Shown here piece after piece: positions 6,471 to 12,709 of a stretch of DNA of 15,415 nt. Position numbers and translations under genes: made by a program. Positions within the stretch are counted from its first letter, which is position 1, and every line of letters starts with the position of its first letter. This DNA is from Natrinema soli (lineage in GTDB: Archaea; Halobacteriota; Halobacteria; Halobacteriales; Natrialbaceae), in assembly GCF_028618695.1 (NCBI RefSeq), contig NZ_JAQIVI010000008.1:1-15415 (forward strand), given 5' to 3'. The notes under the pieces were generated by a model. It was not told the origin of the DNA. It ran no database searches and worked only from the letters and a program-made list of their open reading frames with translations.

Positions 6471-7797
6471 CCACGGAGGCAACTTGCGGGTTCGTGTGCT
6501 CCTCGTTGGGACGGGGAGAGCGTGATGACTCCAGCCAGTCGTGACTGTCCCACTTGAGGCACACGGGCCGTGCCATCGGCCGTGCTACCGTTTCGTGCCG
6601 TTGACGAGACACAAAGTGTCTCGTTCGCCAATCAGAACTCGGAGAGTTCTGATGACGTCTCAGGAACGTCTCGCTTGCAACGAGATCCGCGTGGCCTTCG
6701 AAGCCGCAAGAACACGTCAGCGTGTCCTGGTGCCGAGTCGTGTCCTCGGTCGAACCGCAGTTCGGACACGTCTGGGAGGTCCACGCTTCCGTGCGGACTT
6801 CGACGGAGATGCCATACTCTTCGGCGGTATCGGCGAGTCGTCCGACGAACCGCCGGAACGCCCAGAAGTTGTGCAACTTGGCGTTCGTCCGAACCGACCA
6901 GTGCGTCTCGAGTACGTCGGTGAGATCGCCGACATATACTGTCGAAACGCCCTCGTCGTACAGCCGTTCGATCAAGTCGCGAGCGATTGCGTCCATTGCG
7001 TGGTTGCGCCGTCGCGTCCGGCGTCGATACAGTGAGTCGATTTGCTTCGAACTGTACCGGCCTTCGCGGAGCTTCGATTGCAGTTCTGCGATCCGTTGCG
7101 TAGTCTCGCGGAACCGCTTGAACAGGTCGCGGCCTTCGTACAGGTACTGCTCGCCAGTCGAAACCGTACAAGCGACGTTATTATTTGCGCCGATGTCCAG
7201 AGCGGCGGTTTCGTCCGCCAGTGGGTGTGCCAGTCGAGAATTGTCGATAGTGACTGGCTGAAAGGCCCTGAACATCTCGTTCACGTCGTCGTAATACAGT
7301 TCCAACCGGCCCTGTTTGTCGTACTCTTTCCAATTGGGTTCGCCGCGAACCTCGAGCCGGAGGCGTTCTTGGTATCCAAGACCGTACTCTTCTTTCAGGT
7401 CTTGGCCGACAAGTATCTCGAGCCGGGAGTAGTCGCCCCACTCGACCGAGTACGACGTGTTGCGGATGTACGTCCGCAGTTCGCGGCCCTCGTCTTGGTT
7501 GCCCCAGAAGCCGGGCTTGCCGTTGGCTTCGCCCTTCTCTCGGAGTGCGAAGAACGAGCGCCACGCTTCGCGGTTCTTGCGTTCGATCTGCTGAACGGTT
7601 GACGCGCCGAGCGTACCGCCGTACCGACCGCGGTACTCGTCGATTTCCCAAACGTCGCCGTCCGGGTCGTCGAAGTTGGTTCGGCGCTGATAATTGATCT
7701 CGTTCCAGAGAGCGGCTGAAGCGTCCAACAGTCGACGAAGCAACTCCTCGTCCTCGTCGGACTGAGGAACGACTTCGAACTCGTTGGTGCGCTTCAT
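6442..7797 (-). CDS. tnpB: TnpB, RNA-guided RuvC-type endonuclease of an IS1341-type element
   Basis: The 451-residue protein starts at the ATG at 7797. The N-terminal helical RNA/DNA-binding region runs to about residue 190. The RuvC-like nuclease starts with ALDIGANN (D201). The second catalytic position lies in [11 protein letters not shown] (about 285-295), where the usual Glu is not obvious and G290-D291 stand in its place. A four-Cys zinc finger follows (C344, C347, C362, C364) and then [11 protein letters not shown] with D371. After residue 380 the tail contains one copy of the double-hairpin DNA module (about 381-402) before the Arg/Pro-rich segment [13 protein letters not shown] and a C-terminus again formed by hairpin DNA. 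TnpB cuts DNA matching a guide RNA and helps retain the transposon. It is divergent from the small RHH-like gene at 7854. Confidence 0.93.
   Translation of the reverse strand: MKRTNEFEVVPQSDEDEELLRRLLDASAALWNEINYQRRTNFDDPDGDVWEIDEYRGRYGGTLGASTVQQIERKNREAWRSFFALREKGEANGKPGFWGNQDEGRELRTYIRNTSYSVEWGDYSRLEILVGQDLKEEYGLGYQERLRLEVRGEPNWKEYDKQGRLELYYDDVNEMFRAFQPVTIDNSRLAHPLADETAALDIGANNNVACTVSTGEQYLYEGRDLFKRFRETTQRIAELQSKLREGRYSSKQIDSLYRRRTRRRNHAMDAIARDLIERLYDEGVSTVYVGDLTDVLETHWSVRTNAKLHNFWAFRRFVGRLADTAEEYGISVEVRTEAWTSQTCPNCGSTEDTTRHQDTLTCSCGFEGHADLVASETFLRRHQNSPSSDWRTRHFVSRQRHETVARPMARPVCLKWDSHDWLESSRSPRPNEEHTNPQVASVVVRDDEVVS
6598..6657 (-). repeat. Double-hairpin module, copy A (inside the tnpB tail)
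   Basis: Read on the minus strand: hairpin one has arms CAGAACTC and GAGTTCTG with loop TCC (6633-6651); an 8-nt spacer ATTGGCGA follows; hairpin two has arms ACGAGACAC and GTGTCTCGT with loop TTT (6604-6624); then CAACGG. It matches copy B (8032-8091) at 49 of 60 positions in inverted orientation. It encodes about 20 residues of the TnpB tail, placed after the last RuvC motif, so it looks inserted into or grown within the gene without breaking the frame. Confidence 0.8.
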
Positions 7798-7821
7798 CGC
7801 TACTTCTGTGTACGAGCATAA

Positions 7822-7831
7822 CTAACATAAA
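7822..7831. promoter_or_regulatory. Shared AT-rich core of divergent promoters (tnpB and the RHH-like gene)
   Basis: The sequence AACATAAACA-like core at 7822-7831 sits 23-32 nt before the plus-strand GTG at 7854. Read on the minus strand (GTTTATGTT) it sits 25-34 nt before the tnpB ATG at 7797. Both spacings fit a TATA box and leaderless transcription, so the two genes probably compete for one short promoter region. Confidence 0.45.
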
Positions 7832-7850
7832 CCTACGGGTTATCGTAGGT
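7831..7850. promoter_or_regulatory. Inverted repeat, candidate operator between tnpB and the RHH-like gene
   Basis: A perfect 7-bp inverted repeat, ACCTACG (7831-7837) and CGTAGGT (7844-7850), is separated by GGTTAT. It covers the predicted transcription start of the small gene and lies immediately behind the tnpB TATA box. Short inverted repeats of this size are typical operators for ribbon-helix-helix dimers; binding by the adjacent gene product is inference. Confidence 0.4.
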
Positions 7851-7853
7851 GCT

Positions 7854-7994
7854 GTGTCGAACCACGTTAACATCGAAGTCCCCGACGACGAACAGTACGA
7901 GCGCATCAAACGTGTGAAAAACGAACACGGCCTGACGTGGCGAGGGATGTTGATCCACGCCGCCGACGACTTGGAGACTCCGGCCGAGGAGTAA
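7854..7994 (+). CDS. 46-residue ribbon-helix-helix-like protein, divergent from tnpB
   Basis: The frame starts with GTG (no nearby ATG) and gives VSNHVNIEVPDDEQYERIKR, then VKNEHGLTWRGMLIHAADDL and a short acidic end. The pattern is a beta strand with alternating residues (VNIEV), a helix (DDEQYERIKRVKNEH), a Gly turn, and a second helix (TWRGMLIHAADDLE). This is the layout of Arc/CopG/MetJ-type ribbon-helix-helix proteins, which bind short inverted repeats as dimers. The start lies 3 nt after the inverted repeat at 7831-7850 and 57 nt from the divergent tnpB start. Small genes next to tnpB occur in other haloarchaeal elements as far as I recall. A repressor of tnpB and itself, or an antitoxin-like role, is inference. 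It is too short for most automatic gene calling. Confidence 0.6.
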   Translation: MSNHVNIEVPDDEQYERIKRVKNEHGLTWRGMLIHAADDLETPAEE

Positions 7995-8031
7995 TCGGTG
8001 GTTCGCGTCGTCGAATGACGCGATTCACGCC

Positions 8032-8091
8032 CGTCCTCAGAACGTTTCGCGTTCTGATGTGCGAACGAGACGCTTCGCGTCTCGTCAACGC
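8032..8091 (+). repeat. Double-hairpin module, copy B (left part of the TnpB element)
   Basis: Hairpin one has arms CAGAACGT and GCGTTCTG with loop TTC (8038-8056), including one T-G wobble. A spacer ATGTGCGA follows. Hairpin two has arms ACGAGACGC and GCGTCTCGT with loop TTC (8065-8085), then CAACGC. It is inverted relative to copy A. Most differences between copies fall in the inner stems and keep pairing: T-A becomes G-C in hairpin one, and A-T becomes G-C in hairpin two. Confidence 0.8.
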
Positions 8092-8192
8092 CATAAACGG
8101 CGGGACTCTCTCGCTGTTTTAGGTAGTCCGGCCCGAGTCGTAGGGTGCTTAGTCACTTCTCACCCACAGCCACTGCACCCAGTTGTCCTCTC

Positions 8193-8542
8193 TTAACCAC
8201 CCTGGACAGGCGACAGGAGACCACGGCTGTCCGTCAACTGGTGCGCCAGCCCGAGCAGTGCTCCGGCAAGCGAACAGCCGTGAGGAGGGTTCTCGCCGAT
8301 GATCGCCCGCTCGTGGGCTGTCGCCTCGCGTATCGTGCCTGGAATGTTCCCATTTCATCACGATTAACACCAAGGAGTGACACACCGGCCATCACGTGGA
8401 CGGGTCCGCCAACGGTCGTGTGCTCGAGCGTGGCACCGTCGGCCACCGCAAGTCGCCGGCCAGATGTCCACGGTCACCAGGTGATGTCGAACGCCCAGTC
8501 GTGGAGCGAGACGCTGCCACCCCATGACGCGGCGAGACAGTC
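8193..8542 (-). pseudogene. Decayed C-terminal fragment of a sugar-phosphate nucleotidyltransferase (left-handed beta-helix domain)
   Basis: On the minus strand, LAVADGATLEHTTVGGPVHVM (ending near 8399) matches residues 246-265 of the intact nucleotidyltransferase at 10040-11041 (RVADSATLENATVGPNVHVM). The frame then shifts by one base near 8342, where a run of three C seems to have become two. It resumes as PGTIREATAHERAIIGENPP, then HGCSLAGALLGLAHQLTDSR, ending at a stop at 8193. This parallels PGVTLEGTALERSIVGAETQ and DDCSLDGALIGPDLEVTTG in the intact protein. Upstream of about 8470 the match fades and stops appear. The catalytic N-terminal domain is gone, so it cannot make an active enzyme. 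It is an older paralogous copy, not a recent duplicate. Confidence 0.75.
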
Positions 8543-8606
8543 GACACAGCTGAACCGAAGAACACCCCTGTGACGTCGGGGAGACACGCACAACGAGACA
8601 GTGTCC

Positions 8607-8615
8607 TTTTGTTAG
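8607..8615 (+). promoter_or_regulatory. Candidate TATA box for the phosphohexomutase
   Basis: TTTTGTTAG is centred about 24 nt before the ATG at 8635 and is the only AT-rich stretch nearby. It predicts a leaderless mRNA. Confidence 0.4.
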
Positions 8616-8634
8616 ATGTGAACAAAATCAGTGT

Positions 8635-10023
8635 ATGGACACTGATGCAATTACGTTCGGCACGGATGGCTGGCGGGCACCACTCGAGGAGTTCACGGTC
8701 CCGCGCGTGCGGGCCGTTGGCCAGGCAGTCGCAACCTATCTCACGGACACCGGCGATGAGCGACCAGTCGCAGTTGGTTACGATGCCCGGGAGCGCTCGG
8801 CGGAGTTTGCCGAGGAGCTCGCGGACGTCCTGTGTGCGAACGGGTTTGACGTTGTCCTCCCGGAACGCGATCGACCAACGCCGGTGTTCGCCTACGGCAT
8901 CGTCGACCGCACCCTCGCGGGCGCGCTCGTCATCACGGCCTCCCACAATCCGCCGGAATACAACGGCGTAAAGTTCATCCCAAGCGATGGGGCCCCCGCC
9001 CTTCCTTCGGTAACGGATGCGATCGCCGATCGACTCGCCGAGCCACACGCCGCCTCGAGTGGTGAGCGCGGGACGCTTCGCACGGCTGATTTCGTTTCGC
9101 CCCACGCCGAGCACGTGCTTGAGCTGGTCGATAGCGACCGTGTGGAGACCGATCTGACCGTGGCCTACGATGCCATGCACGGTAGTGGGCGGGCCACGAC
9201 GGACGCCCTGCTCGAACGGGCCGGGGTGGCGGTCGACCGGCTGCGGTGTGAGTCTGATCCGACCTTTGGTGGAACCGCGCCAGAGCCCGCGCCCGAAAAC
9301 CTCGAGCCGCTGATCGACCACGTCCAGTCACACGAGGCCGACCTGGGCATTGCGAACGATGGGGACGCGGATCGTCTTGCAATCGTCACTCCGAAACGGG
9401 GCTATCTCGATGAAAACCTCTTTTTCGCTGCGCTCTATGACTACCTGCTCGAACAGGCGTCGGGACCAGTGATCCGCACGGTCTCGACAACACAGCTGCT
9501 CGACCGGATTGCGGACGCCCATGGCGAGACTGCCTACGAAGTCCCGGTCGGCTTCAAATGGGTTGCCCAGGGGATGGCTGACCACGAGGCGCTGGTTGGC
9601 GGTGAAGAATCGGGCGGCTTCACGATTGACGGGCACGTACGCGAGAAAGACGGCGTGCTGATGGCCCTGATTGCAACGGCGATGCATGCCGAGGAACCAC
9701 TCGACGATCGCGTTGATCGCCTGCTTGCCACCCATGGATCGATTCGGCAAGACAAACGCAGCGTTGCGTGCCCTGACGAGCAGAAAGCGGCCGTCCTCTC
9801 CGCACTCGAGGCCGAGATCCCCGACGCGATCGCCGGCGGCACTATTGCGGATGTGAATACCGCGGATGGATTCAAACTCACGCGCGACGACGGCTCGTGG
9901 CTGCTGCTCCGGCCGAGCGGCACCGAACCGGTCTTGCGGGTGTACGCTGAAGCGGCGGACACAACGCTGGTACAGACGCTGCTTGATGCCGGCGAAGAAT
10001 TAGTGCGGGACGTCCGCAACTAG
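8635..10023 (+). CDS. Phosphohexomutase (phosphoglucomutase/phosphomannomutase family)
   Basis: The 462-residue protein has the four domains of the alpha-D-phosphohexomutase family, which interconvert hexose-6-phosphate and hexose-1-phosphate. The N-terminal substrate motif FGTDGWR is at 8-14. The phosphoserine loop TASHNPPEYNGVK is at 101-113, with S103 as the phosphorylated residue. The metal site DGDADR is at 242-247. The sugar-specificity loop GGEESGG is at 322-328, and the phosphate-binding loop RPSGTEPVLRVY is at 426-437. All key residues are intact and the length is normal. The GEESGG loop is shared by glucose- and mannose-type enzymes, so the sugar is not fixed. The product would feed the nucleotidyltransferase encoded convergently 16 nt downstream. 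The gene is divergent from the nucleotidyltransferase pseudogene. Confidence 0.95.
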   Translation: MDTDAITFGTDGWRAPLEEFTVPRVRAVGQAVATYLTDTGDERPVAVGYDARERSAEFAEELADVLCANGFDVVLPERDRPTPVFAYGIVDRTLAGALVITASHNPPEYNGVKFIPSDGAPALPSVTDAIADRLAEPHAASSGERGTLRTADFVSPHAEHVLELVDSDRVETDLTVAYDAMHGSGRATTDALLERAGVAVDRLRCESDPTFGGTAPEPAPENLEPLIDHVQSHEADLGIANDGDADRLAIVTPKRGYLDENLFFAALYDYLLEQASGPVIRTVSTTQLLDRIADAHGETAYEVPVGFKWVAQGMADHEALVGGEESGGFTIDGHVREKDGVLMALIATAMHAEEPLDDRVDRLLATHGSIRQDKRSVACPDEQKAAVLSALEAEIPDAIAGGTIADVNTADGFKLTRDDGSWLLLRPSGTEPVLRVYAEAADTTLVQTLLDAGEELVRDVRN

Positions 10024-10039
10024 GAGAACGACAAGACGA

Positions 10040-11041
10040 TTAGCGACCCATCGTACGTTCATCCGATGGCAAGACGGATCCGGTCGTGACCTCGAGGTCG
10101 GGCCCGATCAGTGCGCCGTCGAGCGAGCAGTCGTCGAGTTGCGTTTCCGCGCCGACGATCGACCGCTCGAGGGCCGTTCCCTCAAGTGTCACGCCGGGGA
10201 AGACGACCGCATCCTCAACCGACGCATCAATGAGCGTTGCGCCGTCCATCACGTGGACGTTCGGACCGACCGTCGCGTTCTCGAGCGTCGCACTGTCGGC
10301 CACGCGTGATTCCCCATCGAGATGCCAGGCAACAGCATCGAGATAGCTGGCCGGCGTGCCAATATCGAACCACGCACCCTCGAACGTATACGCGTAGGTC
10401 GCTTCCTGCGCTTGGAGCCACTGGATGAACCAGCCGGGTTCGTCGGGGTTGTTCTCCCCGGCGAGATAGGTCGCCAGCAGCGACAGCGAGTCCTGCGGGA
10501 AGGCATAGCAGGCGATCGAGACGAGCGTGCTCTTTGGATCGGCGGGTTTCTCCTGAAAGTCGACGACGCGATCCCCCTCGAGTTCGACGAGCCCGTAGGA
10601 TTTCGCCTTTTCGCGTGAGCCAACGTCGTAGGCGGCGAGCGTCGGTGCGTCGCGCTCCGCAAAGATATCGACGAACGCCGAGATATCGAAACTAATCAGG
10701 TTATCGCCGGCGATGACCAACAGATCGTCATCGATCGCTTCCCGGTCGACGAGCTGTGCCAGTGCCCCGACGACGCCGAACTTCTCGTCTTCGTCAACCG
10801 TCTCCTCGATCGAGAGCCGTGGCTTGTCGAACTCGCTGGGGGCAAGATACGCCTCGAAGTCGGGGGCGAAGCACTCGTTCGTGCTGATGTAGACGTCGTC
10901 GATCCGCGCGTCCGTCTCGAGTTCGGCGAGGATCCGGTCGATCACGGTTTCCTCACCGATCGGGAGAAACATCTTCGGCCGCTCTTTTGTGAGCGGCCAC
11001 ATCCGCGTCGCGTACCCACCCGCGAGGACGACCGCGTTCAT
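10040..11041 (-). CDS. Sugar-1-phosphate nucleotidyltransferase with C-terminal left-handed beta-helix
   Basis: The 333-residue protein starts at the ATG at 11041 (MNAVVLAGGYATRMWPLTKE); the upstream extension to 11146 lacks family features. The nucleotide-binding loop LAGGYATRMWPLT with the following ERPK spans 6-23. The metal-binding AGDNL is at 111-115, EKP at 164-166 and the sugar-site WFDIGTP at 224-230. Residues about 246-320 show hexapeptide-repeat periodicity (ADSATLENATVGPNVHVMDG), which fits a short left-handed beta-helix. The reaction is hexose-1-P + NTP to NDP-hexose + PPi, in the cytoplasm. Glucose or GlcNAc substrates with UTP or dTTP are typical of this GlmU/RmlA-like group; which applies here is not readable. 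The gene is convergent with the phosphohexomutase and has a decayed paralogue at 8193-8542. Confidence 0.92.
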   Translation of the reverse strand: MNAVVLAGGYATRMWPLTKERPKMFLPIGEETVIDRILAELETDARIDDVYISTNECFAPDFEAYLAPSEFDKPRLSIEETVDEDEKFGVVGALAQLVDREAIDDDLLVIAGDNLISFDISAFVDIFAERDAPTLAAYDVGSREKAKSYGLVELEGDRVVDFQEKPADPKSTLVSIACYAFPQDSLSLLATYLAGENNPDEPGWFIQWLQAQEATYAYTFEGAWFDIGTPASYLDAVAWHLDGESRVADSATLENATVGPNVHVMDGATLIDASVEDAVVFPGVTLEGTALERSIVGAETQLDDCSLDGALIGPDLEVTTGSVLPSDERTMGR

Positions 11042-11107
11042 GCCGCCCAACCCTGGCAGACACACTCGAGCGAAACCGAGCTGGGGACGGCTGTGGCAGC
11101 CGTAGTC

Positions 11108-11115
11108 CAATAACC
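11108..11115 (-). promoter_or_regulatory. Candidate TATA box for the nucleotidyltransferase
   Basis: The minus strand reads GGTTATTG, 67-74 nt before the ATG at 11041, implying a leader of about 40 nt. An alternative box CTTTTATTG lies at 11195-11203 and overlaps the perfect palindrome ATTGCGCAAT (11189-11198). Neither gives the usual leaderless spacing, so the promoter is uncertain. Confidence 0.25.
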
Positions 11116-11240
11116 GATGCTTCCTGGAGCGCTCCACTGGGAGCACCCGTTCGCGAAAATCCTGTCCATTGCTACTAGCTATCTAGAGATTGCGCAATAA
11201 AAGAGATACCGATACTGCGCATTGATCCGTGCTAGCCGAC

Positions 11241-11310
11241 CGAGTGGCGGGATTGACGCACGAAACGACTGCGAGCGATCGCCGACCGACAGCGCGAGTG
11301 GCGGGACTGA
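11241..11310 (+). repeat. Imperfect direct repeat
   Basis: CGAGTGGCGGGATTGA (11241-11256) recurs as CGAGTGGCGGGACTGA (11295-11310), 15 of 16 identical. Each is preceded by GCCGACCGA at 11235 and 11281, with an 8-nt difference in spacing. It looks like an old tandem duplication of roughly 50 nt with an indel. Confidence 0.5.
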
Positions 11311-11619
11311 GACGAGCACCGAACGGCCTCGGGCCAGTTTACCCGCAAGTGAACGATAGTTCAAGGCCGTCGATCATCAACCGGCGCAGTTCATCGACTC
11401 GCATCCGCTTAGCTGTCGTGGACCAAAGACGCAACTCGCTCCACGATGCCGTCTTCGCCGTTGAGTGGAAGCAGGGGAGGGATGCCCCCTCGGACTCGAT
11501 ACGTCTGCGTCCGGAGTTGAGTGTCCGCTCCATGGCCGAAAGACCATGAATCTCCGAAGGGAATACTCCGGTTGCGCGTTTCCTCGCGGCTCACGGACGT
11601 TTCGCGTGGGCCGTCACAG

Positions 11620-11635
11620 GTCACCGTCCGGTGAC
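11620..11635. repeat. Perfect 7-bp hairpin
   Basis: GTCACCG (11620-11626) pairs with CGGTGAC (11629-11635) around a TC loop. It belongs to the hairpin-rich region discussed under 11042-11912. Confidence 0.5.
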
Positions 11636-11687
11636 GACTCCGGACATGCGTTCCAGCGCCATTAGAACTCGCCGCTTTCTGACTGGC

Positions 11688-11712
11688 TCGAAGATCGCGA
11701 CGCGATCTTCGA
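11688..11712. repeat. Perfect 11-bp hairpin
   Basis: TCGAAGATCGC (11688-11698) is exactly complementary to GCGATCTTCGA (11702-11712), with a 3-nt loop GAC. The long stem and 3-nt loop match the style of the hairpins in the TnpB element, although the stem sequence differs. It is not followed by a T-run, so it is not an obvious terminator. Confidence 0.65.
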
Positions 11713-11912
11713 ACGCGTACAGCCGGGTTAAAGCGGCCTTCCTCCCGGATCATGCCGGGCATCTGTGGTGAGAAGATCCATCACTAGTAGCCTCTCTTAC
11801 TACCACAACAAAACTCACTACCCGCTGCTCGACGAAAACGTCACTCACGGCCACGACGGAGGTCACCGCCTCAGCACGTGGCTCCCGCAAAAATGTGATT
11901 GCCAGCCGCTGC

Positions 11913-12701
11913 CTAGCCCTCCTCCGCGATATAATCCCGGATGCGCCGCCCCTGCGGATAGGTGAACGTGACCGTCCCGTGGAGGATCGACGGCGTCGAG
12001 AGCGGTTCCGTCGGGGCGAACTGTTGGGCCCGCGAGCCCTCGGGGAAGTCGAAGTCGATTCGGTTGACCTCGGCCTCATAGAGTTCGCTGACGAACGGGA
12101 TCGGGAATTCGACGAGTTCGCTGATCTGTGCATGCCCGCCGGTTGGCTCCGGAAGCTGCCGGTGGGCGTAGTAGTGGAGGTGGCCGGTGAGCGTGTCGAT
12201 GTGGTCGTCACCGACGCTCGCCTCAGTCAGAATTACCGGCTCACCGTTGACCGAGAGCGTCGAGACCAACTCGCCGTCGTCTTCCGCCCACTCACACGAT
12301 CCGGCTTGACTCGGGATCCCGCCGCCCTCGCGAGCGAACGCCTGCATCTGCGGCGAATCGTTCCAGTAACCGACCCAGAACCGGCCGGGAACGGACAGCT
12401 CGCCCTGTGCCTCACTGATGGCGGTGCTGTCGTGGTCGGCGACCTCCACGGTTAGGTAGGTGAGCGTGTACGGCTCGAGGTGGCTCGTCTGCGTTGCCGA
12501 CGGTACCTGATACATGTTCATCTGGACGAGGTTGTTCGGGTGCGGTTCGAGGCCCAGTGGTAACGCCGCCTCGAGCACCTCAGGATCGGCCTCGTAGCCG
12601 ACGATAAGCATGCGTGCGTTCTTGATCAGCTGTGGCGCCGGGACCTGCGTCCCGTCCGGCATGCCGGTGTACGTCTCGGGAGAAAACTGGTTAGTGGTCA
12701 T
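11913..12701 (-). CDS. Acetoacetate-decarboxylase-like protein, apparently without the Schiff-base lysine
   Basis: The 262-residue protein starts at the ATG at 12701 (MTTNQFSPETYTGMPDGTQV). It has the general pattern of the acetoacetate decarboxylase superfamily: an early Pro-rich segment, LVQMNMYQVPS (58-68), PYTLTYLTVEV (77-87), GRFWVGYWNDSPQM (106-119), and a beta-rich C-terminus with TPSILHGTVTFTYP (236-249). In true decarboxylases the loop after the Arg-Glu segment reads Phe-Pro-Lys-Lys and its lysine forms the Schiff base. Here the loop reads REGGGIPSQAGS (124-135) with no lysine. Decarboxylation is therefore doubtful, and another lyase, hydrolase or binding role is possible. It follows the hydrolase gene by 8 nt on the same strand, so the two are almost certainly co-transcribed. 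My alignment was done by eye. Confidence 0.8.
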   Translation of the reverse strand: MTTNQFSPETYTGMPDGTQVPAPQLIKNARMLIVGYEADPEVLEAALPLGLEPHPNNLVQMNMYQVPSATQTSHLEPYTLTYLTVEVADHDSTAISEAQGELSVPGRFWVGYWNDSPQMQAFAREGGGIPSQAGSCEWAEDDGELVSTLSVNGEPVILTEASVGDDHIDTLTGHLHYYAHRQLPEPTGGHAQISELVEFPIPFVSELYEAEVNRIDFDFPEGSRAQQFAPTEPLSTPSILHGTVTFTYPQGRRIRDYIAEEG

Positions 12702-12709
12702 GGGTCTGA

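Larger units (their letters stand above)
6351..8125 (-). mobile_element. IS1341-type (IS200/IS605 superfamily) TnpB-only element
   Basis: The element contains tnpB on the minus strand and no tnpA. Its right tip is the hairpin at 6360-6379 followed by the terminal GGAGGATGTCA (minus strand), a form typical of this superfamily. The left boundary is uncertain: the last element-like structures are the double-hairpin module at 8032-8091 and a small hairpin CGCC/GGCG around 8089-8102, so I end it near 8125. No target duplication is expected for this family. Without tnpA it can move only if a TnpA is supplied in trans. Confidence 0.7.
11042..11912. other. Long gene-poor region with several perfect hairpins
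   Basis: About 870 nt without a convincing gene. A minus-strand frame at 11409-11762 (117 codons, starting MPGMIREEGRFNP) is open but Arg/Ser rich with no domain. It begins inside a hairpin (CCCGG/CCGGG, 11734-11749) and crosses two more. The left part carries an imperfect direct repeat (11241-11256 and 11295-11310) and the palindrome at 11189-11198. The hairpin density resembles the ends of the TnpB element at 6351-8125, so this may be a degraded end of another IS1341-type element; that is inference only. Confidence 0.45.

Noticed and set aside
6398..8102. CRISPR array
   Set aside because: The repeats are palindromic hairpins in two inverted copies with unequal surroundings, not regularly spaced direct repeats with unique spacers, and no cas gene is present.
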